DNA of 64,000 nt from Sarcomyxa edulis. Taxonomy: Eukaryota; Basidiomycota; Agaricomycetes; Agaricales; Mycenaceae. The DNA is taken from positions 1,550,001 to 1,614,000 of the forward strand of contig QUOL01000004.1 in the NCBI GenBank assembly GCA_009761415.1. The letters are read 5' to 3'. How positions within the stretch are numbered: position 1 is the stretch's first letter; every line of letters starts with the position of its first letter. Below, piece after piece: positions 10,087 to 22,005 of this stretch. The notes beneath the pieces are model-generated. The model ran no database searches, was not told the DNA's origin, and saw only the letters and a program-made list of their open reading frames with translations. The translations under genes and the position numbers were made by a program.

Positions 10087-13000
10087 TCATGCGTGGCCCC
10101 CCATTTGTACGGGAGGCGCTGGGGCGCCATCGTATGGGTGTGGAGGCGCTTGAGGCTGCATCATCATGGGGTAAGGCACTGCGTGCTGCACTGTGGGCAT
10201 TGTGAACATTTTGCCACTGTACTGATCAAATGAGACCATCATACGTTGCGGGCTTTGGTGATAATATGGGTGTGCATGAGCTGGAATAGGAGTTGGAGGC
10301 ATAGATGGCCGAGGGCCAGCGCCATTCGGCGGGGGTGGATATGCACCAGGAGGTGGAGGTTGCATATATGCTTGTGGTGCTAACACACAAAGATCGTGAT
10401 GTTAACTAGAGAAAACAACAATTTGACGGGGCGAACACTTACGTGGCATCTGTCCCATTCCAGGTGAAGCGTACATTGCTACAGAAAGACGTCAGAATGA
10501 TGCTCCAATAGAGTGTTTTCGCATTTACCCTGATTAGGAGGTGGCATTCCAGGGGGATAATGCATTTGCATGAAAGGACCAGGCATGTAAGCACCTGGGG
10601 GGCCTGGAGGAGGCATCCCTTGCATCATTGGCTGGTTCATATACTGAGTGCATTGAAAAAAATGATTTGTTCATGTCGGTTCACCAAGGCAAACAAAGAG
10701 AAGAAAGCTGACTTGGCCGGGGTACCCATAAGGCGGATACGCGTAGACGTAACCACGAGCAGCCGCATCTTCTTCATAAGAAGGGGGCGGCATAGGTGGC
10801 GGGCCAGGAGGAGCCATGTGTGGTGAGTTCTGGGGAGTTTGATGTTGGACAGGCGGGAACATCTGAATATACCGTTTCCCACTATATGGCCACAGCGCGG
10901 CTACATGACGCTGAGTTCAGTACCTACCGTAATACTCACAAAAAAACACATTACGCACCGACTGCATTAGCATCGGCAACTTTGTTGTGCTTGAAAGGGT
11001 TGAAGTCGTCCTTGATATGTACGGGCGCACTTTTCTTGATGGGGCGAGTCCCAAAGAAGGGATTAGGCGACGACGCCGCCTGCATGTGCATTAATAGAGG
11101 TTTGACAAGTCCAGATAACCCATGCAACCAAACGTACAGATTCGGGCTTGGGCTTGGGGGATGCGGAGGCAGGAGTAATGCTTTGGTTCGAGCCACTTGG
11201 GTGAGGAGAAGACTGCTACGAAGCAAGACAGAGCCAAGATCAAAGTTAGTATAGTAGAGATGAGTGAAAAGGAGTATTTGCCTTTGTGGTCGGCCGGAAT
11301 GACGAGGCGTTCACGTTTAGCCGGTTGTTGTGAGCAGCAGTAGTCGGAGACATCGGCGACGTTGCATTGACCTGGGAACCGCTGTTACTAGCGACAGACA
11401 CAACCGAGAGACGTGCCGGAGGCTGAGTCTGAGAAGTAGAACCATTGGTAGGATTCGGCTGTAAAGACTGGCGAGACTTCGAAGGGCCTTTGAATGGAGG
11501 AATAGGTTGGATGAACATCGAATTGGTTGGTTTTGCCGTTACAGGAGGCTCTTTGAAAGTAGGTGCCGAAGCCGGTACCTTGGCTTTAGTAGTCGGCGGG
11601 GTAGGGATGCTCGACAAGGCCTGTTTACGTTCAGGCTGCTGTTTGGGTTGCACTCCACGAGTAACTCCTGGGACAGGAGGAGCAGGGACAGAAGAAGAAG
11701 ACGAAGCTACACCGATGTTGCGGGCTTGTGTCGAAGCAGCGTCTTTGGTTGACTTCTCGCGGATCGCTCGTTGTTTCTCTTCATCCTTAGCCAAAATTGG
11801 GACCAGATCGTCAGGGATGGGTTTGTTCAGCTGGATGGAGAGTCATTTATGACTGATCGAAGACATAGCAAAGGAATAGCAATAGATACCTTGAAGCTCT
11901 GACTAAATTTGATCAAGTCAGCCATACGCTTGTCCATTTCACTCTTCACGAGAGCCTGTCTCTTTTGTGTCAACCGTTGCTTCTCGTTCGTGACGAAATC
12001 ACGGAAGGCTGGTAGCGGGTCAGCAGGAGGCTAAAATGTGCTTTATCATTACAGCGTCAATGTTGATAGACATCGGTGCCATACCTTGTTGGAACTTGCC
12101 GGGGCGGGTGAAGGTGCTTTCGACGAAGAAGCTGGGGAGTGATTTTGCGCTGCGTTGGTGCCGTCCGGTCCGCTGAAAGATACCTTAGAGACTTCCGCGA
12201 CGCCAGCAGGAGGAGATGCGACTCCTCCTCTCCGTGCACCAGGTGGGACATAAGCATTAGTTCCTCGGACAACAGCCCCGTACCTGATTAATAGAGAACG
12301 TAAGAAGACGTGCATTGACAATCAGGAAGCCTATAGAACAAACTTGTCTTCCTCATTCGCGCCACTGTCGTCGACAATTTGATTCCTCTCCTCGGCGATA
12401 TGCGGGTTGTTGGTAGCAGACTGCTTAACTATCTCATTAGCAAGCATCGCGATAACTTGCAGATTATCAGGGACGTACACCAAGGATCTCGTTCGCGATG
12501 CGTTGCGCTTTGCGTTCTCGTTCCTTATAATCTGGGGCCGTTCGGTCAAGTTTTGTCGTATAGACGTCCTCATCGAAACTCGTTGTGACACCGAATAGTT
12601 TCTCATTGGCAGTGAACTGGTTCCAGTTATTGTCGCCAGAAGAAGTCAGTGTAAAATCTTCTGCTTGGCCTCCGATAGACGTGTCAGCCGTATCGGCGCT
12701 AGGTTGCCATGCTTGCAATTCACGGGGTCGTCCTGCTCCTGCTTTTTGGCTGATGTCAGTGTCGGTTCTGAAAGCTGAAGATGAAAAGGAGCGTGAGTGC
12801 GCGTCAGCTATGATCGGAGTATGAATGAACAGGCGGGCTTACAGTCACCATTAGGAACTTTAGCAGAGTCAGCGGGACCAGATGACCAGGTATCGATGTT
12901 GGTAGAAGCAATGAAGAGCGAGTCCTTGATAGGTGCACCAGGCTTGGAGATTTCCTTGACATCCTTGAGAGTGACTCCCGTGGTATCGCCTTCTCCGCTT

Positions 13001-13415
13001 GTTGAGGCGATGACACCTTCATACCGTTGAGTAGTCCGAGTGAGAAGAGTGATAGTAGTGCCCTATAACAAGGTGTAAGACAGATGATATGTTTCTATAA
13101 TACAGTTTTACGGACTGTAAGACCGGAAAGAGACTGTAAAACACGATCTTGAGGAGTATCCGCGTGACGGGTGCCGTTTGTCTGTCCAAGAGGAGGGAAT
13201 GCCCCCTGACTGGTAGGTGGTACGACGTTTGGAGGGCGAGGAGAGCTATTAGGCGGCGAGAATGTTGGAGATTGACGAGCTCCCGTCCAGGCTGGACGGC
13301 TATTGATACAATGATGATGAGTAAACTGAGACGATTACATGGCGCATACGACGAACCGAGCGGGTTCTGGGACACCTTTCCTCGTAGGTTTAGGCTGTCT
13401 AGCTGCTGTAGCCAT
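10087..13415 (-). CDS. PBP1: Ataxin-2 / Pbp1-like RNA-binding protein (Lsm, LsmAD)
   Basis: Ataxin-2 family proteins bind poly(A)-binding protein, act in mRNA poly(A) control and build stress granules. Minus-strand exons: 13415-13339, 13299-13116, 13062-12843, 12774-12479, 12420-12344, 12283-12085, 12030-11890, 11830-11282, 11212-11138, 11079-10959, 10900-10713, 10643-10529, 10478-10443 and 10379-10087; about 856 aa. The Lsm domain (about 75-165) includes DRVLQSLSGLTGTTITLL and RYEGVIAST. LsmAD (about 220-290) includes DEDVYTTKLDR and AQRIANEIL. A Ser/Pro-rich middle follows, then IKDDFNPFK as a degenerate PAM2-like site, then WPYSGKRYIQMFP and a Pro/Met-rich tail. The intron after 11282 begins with GC; two acceptors (before 12420 and before 11212) are ambiguous by one codon; the donor after 13116 (GTCCGT) is weak. 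Family identity is very secure. Confidence 0.92.
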
Positions 13416-16400
13416 CGAAAGAGTCGCGAATGTCGGAAATCAAATCCAGAGAGAAGGAAAGAAGAAGTGCAGACACCAGGACTGATAGCGAGCTGGTCGC
13501 ACAACTATGAAGCGGCAATGAACTAGAGACTTTTTCTTCCTTTTTTCCGACGTGGAAATGGAGAGAAATAGAGGAGAATATAGGCTGAAGTTGCTTCAGA
13601 AACACAGAATGAATGAGTTTGGGGAGACTCGAAAGCTGCGAGAACTTGAGAAACAGTTGATGCTGAACAGAATTCCGGGCAGGGTACTATCATTGGCTTC
13701 GAAAAGGACTCCGGCCACCCCACTTTGGTTCCGTCGCAACCACTCAAAAACACAACAACAGCGCACATCGTACCATCTTTGACTACCAACAAGTGCAGCT
13801 CTGCCTGTTCCCAGCAAGAAACCTGGTATGCCTATGTCTATTTTGTATACTGCAAAGAATTATGTCCTGAAGGCGTGGGTCGGACCTTGAATTTGACGTT
13901 CGGGGTCCTGACTCATGTACCCCCAAGATTGCTCAAGTTGTCCTCATCTTGAACTCTGAAGCAAACGTGCTATTCATTTGAGGGTCATAATCTCAGCATC
14001 AGATTACAACCGCCGTGGTATATCCCTCCTCCTGCATAAGACACGGCGTTACTTAACCTGTGTTTCGCACTAAGTAAGATCTTCACAACCACCGTCAAAT
14101 TTCAAAACAGATATCACGTCTGCAACATAACAAACAGTTTGACAGCACACGTATCGCTGAGGCTGAACCTAGTTTACTATCGGCCGAAAGTAGGCAGCTT
14201 CGCCTCGTTGCTTGAAGGCTATTGTGTGTAGACGCAGTGTCACACACGACGGGATGTGAGCTATGATCACTGATCGACGGACCAGAAATTAAAGATACAC
14301 GAGGAGAAGACTCGTCTTGGCCGAGGTTGCATAGTCCCGTGGGACCCCGAGCATTGAATGATCAGAACGGGAGCCAACAACATCAGTCCTTCGATGCTGA
14401 TCGCTGGGATCGACAGGATACAGGGAGTCAGATGGACGGTGTTTACGCGCGGGTAGTAGAGCACCGCGCCCTAGAAGAGTATCGAAGATAGCACAAAAGT
14501 GGAGTCCAGATTCATATATCACATGCCTTAGGAGTCGCCGGACGTCGTAGACAGAAACCATCAGTTCTGTGGGCATATCGGTGTATACCGTTCGATGAGA
14601 GCGATAGAGTCACCTATAATGGGCGTGGTTCCAAGGTGGAAAAGACGATGACGAATAAAGAGAGTTCGAGAGTGATAAGGTTCCCGAACGTGTACTCAAG
14701 GCGGAACCGAGGGGTACGATTTGAGAAGTACACGAGCGGTGTTGAGAAGTTGATATGACCGACGAACGCACTGCGCACAGGCCGCCCGGAAGCCAATACG
14801 AGACGGATCAGAGCGTTACTTCGTAATCTGTCGACAATACCGCCTCCGGCCTCCAAAGAACGACACCTATCATGGCTAGACAACTCGAGTTGGGTGACAC
14901 TGTTGGGTCACTTCATCTGCACGGTCCTCGATAACAGTCCATTGACTGTAGTGAATCCGCGAAGAAGTTCGTCGAAAGTACGCAGTGATGTGCGCTTTGC
15001 GATAAAAGAGACTCGACCTGTACACGAAAGTCGATCACGTACGAACTAGGTGAAAACATACAGCTAGCACGGTGCCCAGATACCCCAGGTAACAGCGCTT
15101 CGTCTTTGACGCCCATGTAGAAAAAATAGGATTAGGAGAGACCTCCAAGCCTTCTGTTGTGGGAATCGCGATTGGAAAGACGTCTGTATACCAGATAATG
15201 AAAAAATCCATCGGCAGCTCAACATGATAACGAAAGTTTCGAAGCGTCCATATCAGTGTACCACACACCTCTGAGTTGCCTGGGATAGGATCCGATCAAG
15301 AGAGCGTAGTCACGTCGATAGCATTCCGGCATTCCTGCAGGGAGATAAGTGGCCCGCGATAATGATGCCCAAAGTTCACGAGAGATAACATAAGACCCTC
15401 TGACGCCTTGTCAGGTCTCCAGCCTTCCTGGTTCTAGAGCTCCCCGAGCTCGATACACAGAAGTCGTTGTCGAGGAAAAATTCGCTTTTGAAGAAGCAAT
15501 TCGAAGAATCTTCGTCGTGATGGAGGTATCAAGTCAGAAGAGCGGTCTCAAACGTCAGAGATGAGATGAAAGAGAGGAAGGAAACAAATGAAGAGTTGGA
15601 AGGAACGAAGGTAACACGCATACCCATAGTCTCGACCTGAAGGCGAATAAACTTCGTGATCATGATCAGCAGATTGATTCCTGCGAGTCTGCCGCCAAGG
15701 TCTCAGGTCTAATCCCACTAGAGTAAAAGCGGATAGATTCATACGACTCGACAGGTGATCTTGGTGCTCCTGACCCTCTGGATCTGCCGAGGCATTACAG
15801 TATTATTATCTTGGAGCATACGGTGGACGGATCAGACTTCTAACCAGAGCAAGTGAGATGAAGCCCCTGGAGAAAGTAGTTGTACAGAGGACGGCGCGAC
15901 TCCGATGGACAAGGAAACAATAGACTGCGGTGAAGTTTCGACAGAGCGGCCAGGCTGCCAGTGACTGAGAAAGTAATCAAGTAGGCTGGTTTGAGGGTGA
16001 GTTGAAAGAAGCAAGAACATGAACAAAGGTCGAAAAAAGGTCGAAATCGACAGAGTTAAAGCGTGACCAAACGTTGACGTGACGCCACGCGCTAGATGTG
16101 ACACCGTTCTTGAAACTCTCCAACTTGTTGCCAACTTGTGTCTCCAGAACTCTATACCGCCACCGACACTATGCACTATCTAGGACTTTGTGAGCTACTA
16201 CGCAATCTATTAGCACTTGCCCCCACCTCTTCTTTTGTCTACTTCACCCCCATTGTAGTCATAACACCGTGACTAGGACTGAAACTTGAAATTGAAACTG
16301 GCGTACCACTGGCGGCTTGGTATCACCATCCGCCAAATCGACGAATAGGGATCAAACGATTTGATTGAAATGACGCGTCGAGCTGATGTGAGTCTCCGTC

Positions 16401-17211
16401 TCTCTTTCATTTTTAAATAGCAAGTGCAGCTGACCTCCACATGTAGATATATCCGGGTCCGCACCCGATAGAAGATCTTCGCTCCCAAACCTGCGGCTAC
16501 CAGAACTTCGAGAGTATCTACTGTCGTAACCTCGGTGCTCTTAAGTGCTCTCCCCGTGATGACAGTCCAACTTCCATGGGTAGCGGTCCGCGGGAGGTCA
16601 AACTACCGACTCGCTCACAGCAAAAAATCGATGAACTTACCCCGGGTGTTGATCTGGGTATAGTTTTGGCACTTCCCAGAACCTTGAAGGTGTAAAACCT
16701 CCCTCGCGGTGTCTTTTTTCCATTCCAGCTGTACTGTATCGGTTGGTCCGCGTTACGGCGCTCAAGTGCTATTCTTATGATTAGCGGAGGTTTGATTTGC
16801 TCTGTGATGGAAACAAAGATACCTTTCTTCAAGTCACACCTGCTGTCTTCTTGGCAGGGTACTCTTCCAAAGTCTTGAAGAGTCGCCTTCATTCTTGTCC
16901 TGTGTGTCCAGGTCAGCAGACACGAAATGCGGGGTAATGTTCGCACTGCGGGGTCGAATTTGATTTAGAGTAAATGTGGGGAATGAAACCATCCCTGAAA
17001 TGTATACAAGCCCACCACGCACAAGAGTCACAGACGCATGCAGCTTCCATCGGGTGTGTGCCTTGGCCGTAATAGGAGACTCGTCGACGGCGGACAGCTT
17101 CAAGGGTAAACTTGTCATGGGATCAAACTCACTAAAATAAGTGGGGGGTATATGTACGATACAGGTGTCCTGGTAAAACGACAGCTTATCTGGTTCTCCA
17201 ATCCCTAATCC
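13416..17211. other. 3.8-kb region without a confident gene
   Basis: No frame here shows a recognisable domain. Minus-strand fragments at 15268-15035, 14883-14614 and 14576-14267 contain hydrophobic runs (for example LITLELSLFVIVF near 14660) and could be pieces of a multi-exon membrane protein, but I could not join them into one model with consistent phases. A longer minus-strand frame at 17247-16834 is listed separately. The first part (13416 to about 13800) should hold the ataxin-2 promoter and 5' leader. The rest may be a decayed gene. Confidence 0.4.
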
Positions 17212-17247
17212 ATGGCAAACGTCAACATGAACGTCCCCTCTGTACAC
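16518..17247 (-). CDS. Possible unrecognised gene on the minus strand
   Basis: Two minus-strand open frames, 17247-16834 and 16946-16518, look more protein-like than surrounding DNA (segments such as KLSFYQDTCIVHIPPTYF and KGIFVSITEQIKPPLIIRI). They may be linked by an intron around 16830-16900. The first frame has no ATG near its 5' end: it opens with GTG and overlaps the first exon of the aquaporin gene on the other strand, so either the 5' exon lies elsewhere or the frame is fortuitous. I recognise no domain. Treat this as a lead only. Confidence 0.25.
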
Positions 17248-18850
17248 CTAAGCGACATAGCACCACGAACCGGCTTCCTAGCAGGATGGGACAGGCAACG
17301 ACACCATAAATTCCACTGGTTTGCCGAATGTTTCGCAGAAGCTGTAAGTAGTCTGTTGATCAACGAAGATCTCTTTAGAGAGGTTCTTTGAGCTGACAGT
17401 CACTCCCAGTTGGGTGTCTTCTTCTATACCTATGCAGGTTCGTATATGTCTAGCTTATCACCCGTGAAGGCCATCCGTTAAAAGTTGTGTATGCTACAGG
17501 TGTAGGATCGACGGCCCCATTCGTACTCGGGAACATCGCACAGCAAGCAGGACTTTCGTGTGAGTATCGTAGCGCTCTGATCACCATCTACTCTCAGCCA
17601 GCTCCTGACGTCGAGACGCATACCGATCGTTTGTAGCCATTTTGCAAATCGGATTCGCCTATGCCTTCGGGATCTTCTTCGCACTTACCGTGTGTACTTC
17701 GACATCAGGAGGTCACTTCAATCCAGCTATGTCTATTGTAGCTGTCGTCATGCATAAGATGCCACCCCTCAAAGCCCTCCGGTAAGTGACAGGGACCTGA
17801 ATAAGCACGCTGACACTGACCGAAAGGCTGAGATAGGTACATCGTCGCACAGATTCTCGGGGGTTACATAGCCTGCCTCCTCGTGTACTCACAATACAGT
17901 ACCCTGATTCGTGAGGCAGAGGCAGGATTGGCAGCTGCAGGTGCTTTAGAGGCGATCCAATTCACGCCAGCAGGCACAGCAGGCATTTTCGCACTCTATG
18001 CTCCCGGTCAGTGATTCATAACTACTTCGACGTGTGACGAAGCATCGCTCACACGTGTCTGTTGCCCGATAGCTGGAAGCCATTTAGGGCTTGTATTCTT
18101 AAACGAATTTGTGACGGTGAGTAGTCGTCTCAAAGAGGAGACGGCGAATCCTAGAGTGACGATACGGCTCAATTTCAGGACTTCGTCATTGGTCTCGTCA
18201 TTTTCTCCTGCTTAGACCCTACCAACGCTCTCGTACCACCTGCGATGGGACCAGTAGTGATCAGCTTGGTCTAGTCAGTTTTGTCTCGGCATTCACAGCT
18301 ACACACCTGATGTCTGACCGCGTGTTTCTTTATCTCAGTGCCATGGCTGTATGGGGCTTCGCATTCCCTGGATGTGAGGATTTTCTCCTATATATGGGTC
18401 CTCGATAGCTAATGCTAAGAAATCTTTATCAGTGGCCGCTAACACTGCTCGTGACCTGGGGGGCCGATTGGCCAGCATGACGATATATGGCATGAAAGGT
18501 CAGAGCCGTTTGTCCCGATATATTGTAGTCTGACTCATATTCCATATCAGGATCTGGAGGCAGATATGCAGCCATCGCGGCGCTTACAAACATACCAGCT
18601 ACACTGCTGGCAGCTGCGGTGTACGATCTGATGCTGAAGGACACTGACAGAGGTCGGTCACTGCTGATCGCGTGAAGGATGATGAATGACTTACTCTTCT
18701 TTAACAGTCGTCCCCGTAGCTCACTTGGAGTATATGAGGGTCCACAAAGAGCATGCAAGGCATCCAGATATGATTGCTCTGAAACCAACAATTTCGACCG
18801 TGTCCGATGGCGGGGAAAAGGGCATTAGTCGAGAATTCGAGCGTACTTAA
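17212..18850 (+). CDS. Aquaporin / aquaglyceroporin-like channel (MIP family), NTA variant
   Basis: Membrane channel for water, glycerol or similar small solutes. Eleven exons: 17212-17343, 17410-17437, 17500-17559, 17637-17781, 17837-18006, 18073-18116, 18179-18273, 18339-18373, 18433-18498, 18551-18652 and 18708-18850; 339 aa. The first half-helix is GGHFNPAM with a standard NPA box (residues 102-104). The second is AANTARDLGGRLA, with NTA at 240-242 where most MIPs have NPA, followed by the usual Arg243 of the selectivity filter. Hydrophobic helices surround both, and the tail is short and charged. The start at 17212 is chosen over an in-frame ATG five codons downstream. The variant box suggests one of the fungal non-classical MIP groups. 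Substrate cannot be told from sequence. The family call is secure. Confidence 0.9.
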
Positions 18851-19174
18851 CGTGGGGGGCTCCTCTTTTTGTATATTATGAATGACATTCTAGTTTGAGA
18901 GGTTTCAAGTCGAGACGCGTGAAGCTGTGGCTTTAATGCACCTTTTGGACAAGACTCGAGTGCTATGAGGTTTGGAGGGGAGCAAACGTTTTCCGAGCAA
19001 CCGGTGCCGAATTTATACCCGAACCGGTACCGGCAGTCGGGACACCATGGTACCCGCTGGTTCCCGAAATAGTATTACGCGTCCATCTCCTCCAACACCG
19101 CGACGAGTCCAGAAAATTATAAAGCAGAAAAATAATGAACACCCCAGTTGCAATTGTCTCTCCAATCTTCGGAA
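18851..19174. other. Intergenic spacer
   Basis: These 324 bp lie between the aquaporin stop and the reductase start, tandem on the plus strand. I see no gene, RNA or repeat. Confidence 0.5.
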
Positions 19175-20691
19175 ATGTCTCCAACAACATACAAGCGTAT
19201 TGTTCTAAATGAGCGTCCTATCACGGACATTCAACCTTCCACCTTCCGCACGGAAATATTACCTTTCGACGCTCTGACCGTTGGCGATGGGCAGGCTCTT
19301 ATCCAAGTCATCTGGTTGTCCCTCGACCCCGCAATGCGTGGCTGGCTGAATGATGTCAGGAGTTATATCCCTCCAGTACAGATCGGCGCCGTCATGCGAG
19401 CTTTAGGTCTTGGTGTGGTGCTCAAGGTGGGTAACAATACTTCATTGAAAGAAGGCGATCTCGTTAGTGGCGCGTGTGGTATGTTCTCAAGTCACTGCTG
19501 TGTTGTCGCAATACCGATGTGAGACTGTAGGTTGGACGGAATACGCTGTCATGGACGAAAAGGCCTTGACGAAACTAATGTACGTCGCGATGCTATGTGT
19601 GGCCATGCCATCTATTCATGCGTCGTGTACAGAATACCCAAAGGAGCAGAGCTGCTTGACTTTTTGAATACTCTCGGACCATCTGGTACGTGCTATCTAA
19701 TTCACAATCGAACCGAATCTCATTGTGGCGCTGCGTTGTAGGACTCACCGCATATTTCGTATGTACTCATCGTGGTCATTCTGGGTATCGTTCTGAGATA
19801 TTATATACCCCAGGGACTCAAAGACGTCGGAGAGCTGAAAGCAGGCGAAACTCTGGTTGTTTCCGGAGCGGCCGGTGCTGTAGGTTCGATAGCATGCCAG
19901 CTAGGTAAAAAGGCTGGTGCCAAAGTATACGCTATCGCGGGGTCGCAAGACAAATGTGATTGGCTAGAGAAGGATATCGGGGTCGAGAAGGCATTCAACT
20001 ATAGGGACCCGAACTTCAAGGAACAGTTCATAGCTACTGTGGGCTACCTCGATGTCTATTTCGACAATGTTGGAGGTCAGCCGAGACGCCCCTCATCGTA
20101 TATTGTCTAACTTGACCTGATGCATCACTCTTTCAGGTGAAATTCTAGACCTCATGTTGACCAGACTGAACAAAAATGCACGGATCGCTCTTTGTGGTAC
20201 GTATTATTGTGTAAGCTTCGTTCTATATCCGATCTTATGATTTCTTTCAAGGTGCAATCTCCACCTACAGTACGTCGAATAGTTGATACCGTCTTGCTTT
20301 GCACTGACAGACATGCGCCCGCAGATACTCCCAGCGATAATCGACGTGGTATTCAAAACTACGTATCCCTCATCGCCCAACGGGCCAAATTGCAAGGCTT
20401 CCTCGTGTATGTACTTCTCTATATGCATCTTCCGACCTTGCTGACATACCCCTCCAGCTTCGATTATGCAGCGCGCTTTCCCGATGCTATTGCGGAAATT
20501 GGTAAAGGTCTTGCCGACGGGTCCATCGAACGCAAATTTCATATCGTGGATGGCATCGAGCAGGCACCCGTTGCGTTGCCTATATTGTTCACAGGTGGCA
20601 ATACTGGGAAATTGTATGTTTATGCCGTTTGTTCGTGTAATATGTGCTAATAAGGGTCTATATCAGGGTTGTCCGAGTTTCGACCGTATAG
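19175..20691 (+). CDS. NADP-dependent alkenal/one reductase, medium-chain dehydrogenase superfamily
   Basis: Zinc-independent enoyl/alkenal double-bond reductase, related to leukotriene-B4 12-hydroxydehydrogenase/prostaglandin reductases. It would reduce alpha,beta-unsaturated carbonyls with NADPH in the cytosol. Ten exons: 19175-19478, 19531-19579, 19633-19685, 19742-19758, 19814-20075, 20137-20196, 20252-20269, 20325-20406, 20458-20613 and 20667-20691; 341 aa, typical for the family. Conserved features: LSLDPAMRGWL near the N-terminus, LTAYFGLKDVGELKAGET leading to the nucleotide-binding loop SGAAGAVGSIACQLGK, then a GAKVYAIAGSQDKCDWL Rossmann segment, and YFDNVGG. Catalytic zinc ligands of classical alcohol dehydrogenases are absent, as expected. 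The 17-nt and 18-nt exons are supported by frame and conserved residues. Substrate unknown. Confidence 0.9.
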
Positions 20692-20994
20692 ACACGAGGC
20701 CATAATGGACCCAATGTGAGGCTCCCTAATGGATGCCTTGCAGCAGACCGCTATTTAGACTTAGATTTTTTTGCTGTTAGAATGTACTGGGTGTATCGAT
20801 TTAGAAGCTAGACAAGTTGCATGTGATTAAACTTTTGGCTTCCACGCCTGCACTTTCTCTCGAGCTCTCTTCGTTTTCTTCTTACCTAGGTTTCTCAGTA
20901 ACCTGCGACTCAACCGAGTCCAGATTTCCAAGGCCGCGCTCTATATACCTCGTACTTTCTTTCATAATCATAATTCTGAACTTGTTCGACCGCC
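20692..20994. other. Intergenic spacer
   Basis: These 303 bp lie between the reductase stop and the next start. TATATA lies at about 20941-20946, some 50 bp before the next gene, and might contribute to its promoter. Nothing else seen. Confidence 0.4.
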
Positions 20995-21721
20995 ATGCCC
21001 GAGTCTTCATCGTCACGCCCGCGTAGCAGCTCATCACCCGTCTCGTTATCGCGACATACACTCTCCCAGCTCAAGTTCATTATACCTGGAGGCGCCATTA
21101 CATACTATCTCGGGACTCCCATTGAAATTTGGCGGATAGCGGAAGGTTTTGATGAGGTGGATGGATGGGGTAGGCACGTCAAGCCCGCATCTCGAGCACA
21201 TACCATCCTACTGACATTACACTTAACAGAACGACTGCGTTGACGTCTCTTGGGCTGGGACTTACAACTGTGTCACTGTTTCTGTACGTTCTGCTGATAC
21301 CATGGATAAAAGGGATCAAACCTAATGTGCGTTCCTTCGAATCTCGACGAAGACAATAAAATGTATCTGACTTTTGACAGTATAAACGGTGGAGAGAGTC
21401 TGGCGTATTATCCTCCGTGATCCCGGTACGCATCCTTCTCCCAACATCTTGAAAGTTCGTTTCTGAACACACGTCTCAACTAGATATTGACGGCATCCAT
21501 CGTCCTCGGTTGGCTACTCCTCGTCCTCACTCTCGGACAGTGGTCGCGTCTGGGGTATATAACCGGGGTTATAGCCGGTACGTGCACTTTTGCTCCTATA
21601 CAGGCATTCCTGCAGACCTTTCTGACCTAAGATCACTGTTATAACAGCATCAGGGCTTTACGCGCTGACCTTTGGTCTCATGGGTCTCGTTCCTGCTCCA
21701 AAAGTCTGGCATAGACATTGA
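20995..21721 (+). CDS. Small integral membrane protein, unknown function
   Basis: Model: exons 20995-21173, 21230-21326, 21381-21425, 21484-21577 and 21648-21721; 162 aa. I do not recognise the family. A Ser/Arg-rich N-terminus and the segment IIPGGAITYYLGTPIEIW precede three clear hydrophobic helices: LGLGLTTVSLFLYVLLIPW, LTASIVLGWLLLVLTLG and GVIAASGLYALTFGLMGLV. The last residues are basic (VWHRH). The first intron only keeps the membrane frame if it uses a GC donor (21174-21175) with acceptor AG at 21228-21229; the alternative GT donors put a stop just after the junction or break the helix. The gene is tandem with the reductase upstream. Location is predicted to be a membrane; role unknown. 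Confidence 0.65.
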
Positions 21722-22005
21722 TTCGTGGTATCTTGACTTTCATCACAGTTATCAGCAAGTGATATATAGTTCTATACCCTACGAACCTTCGTGATCGTCC
21801 ATTGTACTCTAATAATCAGCCAGTGTGCGCACTGAGTACTGAAAGCTCGACCGTGAACTCGAAAGATATCAGGTGCTTATGTCTGACAGTCTGGCACCCG
21901 AAAAGGAAACGGTGATCGTTAGACTGCACCGCAGCGAGCTCTCTCAAAGCCCCCATCTCATATTATCAGCGCTCGTGCTATCCTACGTGATCTACTTGGA
22001 ACGAT

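Noticed and set aside
17212..20691. Aquaporin plus reductase as part of a metabolite cluster
   Set aside because: No backbone enzyme, P450, transporter group or pathway regulator is nearby; they appear to be simple neighbours.
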